Below, piece after piece: positions 62,090-64,000 of a stretch of 64,000 nt of DNA. This DNA is from Odontocerum albicorne (taxonomy: Eukaryota > Arthropoda > Insecta > Trichoptera > Odontoceridae). Position 1 is the stretch's first letter. Every line of letters begins with the position of its first letter. The position numbers and the translations under genes were made by a program. The notes under the pieces were generated by a model. The model saw nothing but the letters and a program-made list of their open reading frames with translations, had not been told where the DNA came from and did no database searches. The stretch is taken from NCBI GenBank assembly GCA_949825065.1, contig OX463848.1:38733380-38797379 (forward strand), given 5' to 3'.

Positions 62090-62188
62090 CAATCTCCTTA
62101 GCTTAATGGGTAAAACGCCTGTCTTCCAACCCGGGGATGTTGAGTTTGATTTCCGAAGATATCCATATTTTTAAATGTTAGCATTATA
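62090..62188 (+). mobile_element. Truncated tRNA-derived SINE (family A head)
   Basis: CAATCTCCTTAGCTTAATGG, GTCTTCCAACCCGGG and GAGTTTGATTTCCG (weak B box). The body is replaced by the next SINE. Confidence 0.65.
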
Positions 62189-62189
62189 T

Positions 62190-62370
62190 TGTATTAAACT
62201 TTCGTTGTAAACAGCCTGGTGGGTTTATTGTAATATGTGGCAATCTCTTCCAAGAGCCCTGAAACATACTAAAGAGGTCTCGAGTGAAAACCAGATTGGA
62301 AACTTAAAAACAAATCTGGGACCTAACGGGATTCGAATCCGCAACTCTTGAGATGGAAGACGTTCGCCAT
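62190..62370 (-). mobile_element. tRNA-derived SINE (family A), tail to tail with the previous copy
   Basis: The minus strand reads CATCTCAAGAGTTGCGGATT and GGATTCGAATCCC as a B box, then the body; the end GCCTGGTGGGTTTATTG complement lies at 62213. Confidence 0.8.
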
Positions 62371-62375
62371 TATTT

Positions 62376-63357
62376 ATTACAGTTTTTATCGTCAATAGTT
62401 CTGTTAAATTTTTACTTAAGGTATCTTATATGCATTTTGGTTTATTTAGATTGCTATTTGAATTTTATTTGACTTATTTGAATTGCTACAGACCTTATAA
62501 ATTGTAATATATGCAACTAACGTTTATTTTAATTTTATTAAATTAATGACACAACAGTGTCTTTTATGTACAAATGAATATATGACAGGTTATACAAGTA
62601 CTTAAAATTATTGACAAATAATACAAAACTTTATCTTAAACTAACATGAAGATACAAAAATTAGTAGTAATAATAAATTACAGTCAATGTTTAAAATTAT
62701 TTAATATTAATATGTATATTTAAGTTCAATATATGTTATGTATGTATTCCACAAAATGTTACCAAACTTCACCAAGCAGACTTACGTAATTGTCGAAGAC
62801 TTATTTTATAGTGGTAAAGAATTTAAATTTGTATTTAGTGGAAAAACGCTTACATAGAACAAGAATCGGATTTTTAAAGAATTTTGTGGATTTAAATCAA
62901 ATAATGCAAGAAATTAGTGTCCTCTAAAATAAGTTCAGTTTACATTTTGTAGAATTTAATATGATTTTTTGTTTTGTGTCTTCGAGACTAAATCAAATTA
63001 AATACTATACAGAAGTGCTTTTTTCTGATCTTTGTAAATGTTACAGGTGGAGTAGTTTTCACAAAGAAGCGTAATTGAATCAATATTTATTTATTATTTT
63101 CAATCTTTAGGATTTAAACGGTAAATATAACTTAATATTATTTTAATCGTGTGATATTTAAAAACATAAAATATAACGGAAATAAATAAGACAACCGAAT
63201 GAGTTAAGATTTTATCAGTTAACCTAAAATTTACACCGAGCTTTACACGAGCCATTTTAAACCAGTTCAATTGACAACGCGTCGTGATAACGCTCCCGCC
63301 GTTCCCGATGCAATATGCAGTATGCAAATTCACAAAGTACAAAAATCAGAAAAGCAC
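62376..63357. other. No gene recognised
   Basis: AT-rich; an 80-codon minus-strand frame (63100-63342) has no recognisable domain. Confidence 0.5.
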
Positions 63358-63457
63358 CTTTACTTTACGGTACATTCCAATTTGTAGGCTGATGGCATAA
63401 CCCAGCAATGCGGTAGCCGCGATCACATCTCGGATACCGAGTTGGCAGACGATTTCG
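63358..63457 (-). CDS. Candidate internal exon of an unidentified gene
   Basis: After an acceptor-like TTATTAATAG, the minus strand reads (x)EIVCQLGIRDVIAATALLG then YAISLQIGMYRKVK, ending at one of three GT donors (AAA|GTAAAG best, or CC|GTAAAG, or AAG|GTGC). The segment is GC-richer than its flanks, hydrophobic in the middle (a possible membrane helix), and free of repeats. It could be part of a transporter. No family is claimed. Confidence 0.35.
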
Positions 63458-63818
63458 CTATTAATAAAAATGTCAATTAAATATTTTCTTGAATGGCCGT
63501 TCTTATGCTAATCGATAATTTATTAAGACCAACGTTTTTATTGCCGTGTTTATAAGCCGTATATACACGATATAATTTGAGAATACTGATCATTATATCA
63601 ATAATTTACGAAAGAATCGAAATTTCGTTAGATAAAATACATTGAACAATGAAAAAGACCGCGCATATAAAAAAAGTCCCAAAATGTCAAAAATGTGCGA
63701 AAATATTTCATTCCATATAAAATCGCTTGAATTATGAAATACGACCATAATAGCACAAAAGTCCCATGAATATATATACTATATATGTGGACATCTGTAT
63801 ACTGTATACTGGTGGCTG

Positions 63819-63883
63819 CGTTTTACTAGCATGCAGCTCCCTTATATTTAGGATATATAAGGGAGCTGCATGCTAGTAAAACG
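63819..63883. repeat. Perfect 29-bp hairpin with 7-nt loop
   Basis: Left arm CGTTTTACTAGCATGCAGCT plus CCCTTATAT, loop TTAGGAT, then an exact reverse complement. No mismatch; it could be a hairpin RNA source or a recent snap-back event. Confidence 0.97.
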
Positions 63884-64000
63884 TTTGAAAATGAATGAAG
63901 CGAAGTCAAAGATTGTGTTATAGAAAGAGGCTTGATAAAAAAGTGTGTGCAATGTATGGATTAACTCAGAGAAACTGTAGCATGTTGATAAGTTATGTTA

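Overview
This is an AT-rich stretch of animal nuclear genome, very probably an insect. It carries one chitin-binding mucin gene in a dense background of decayed mariner, hAT, piggyBac and PIF/Harbinger-type elements, RTE-like LINE ends, tRNA-derived SINEs, minisatellites and palindromic MITEs. Genes with introns, GT..AG splice sites and AATAAA signals rule out a prokaryote. The CBM14 (peritrophin-A) mucin and the mariner subfamilies point to an insect. I cannot name the order.

The one well-supported host gene lies on the minus strand from 48499 down to 9928. A 28-codon signal-peptide exon (48499..48415) is followed by an intron of about 27.7 kb. Next come a 203-nt exon (20669..20467), a 2.2 kb intron, a giant exon (18289 to about 10996) and a terminal exon (10194..9928). 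The phases match across the first two junctions: a split GAC codon, then phase 0. The junction of exons 2 and 3 completes the first chitin-binding domain. The product is a secreted protein of about 2,600 residues with 18 six-cysteine CBM14 domains separated by Ser/Thr/Gln/Asn-rich mucin linkers and a Thr-rich (EGTTTT)n block. A 200-N assembly gap (10796..10995) falls between the giant exon and the terminal exon, and small indels break the frame near it.

Layout: 0.5-9.9 kb holds LINE and mariner relics, SINEs, two TA-flanked MITEs and a Penelope-like foldback. 9.9-20.7 kb holds the mucin exons. 20.7-48.4 kb is the giant first intron, filled with LINE 3' ends, SINEs, three minisatellite arrays, a hAT MITE with a perfect 8-bp target duplication, an internally deleted mariner, a complete mariner with an intact transposase, a piggyBac-type MITE and a 1.2 kb 33-bp minisatellite with higher-order structure. 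48.5-64 kb, upstream of the mucin's first coding exon, holds more LINE, SINE and mariner debris, a second hAT element, a 231-bp palindromic MITE, a duplicated segment with a (TA)n tract, and minisatellites. A possible isolated exon of another gene sits near 63.4 kb on the minus strand.

Most interesting: the reconstruction of the split mucin gene with a recently tripled 654-bp two-domain cassette; two Penelope-like foldback elements whose arms carry a hammerhead-ribozyme-like core; perfect short hairpins (27- and 29-bp arms with loops of 4 and 7 nt); the 14-unit, 462-bp higher-order repeat in the 33-bp minisatellite; and paralogous copies of one dispersed repeat that show both a near-empty site for a hAT insertion and the origin of a 25-bp minisatellite.
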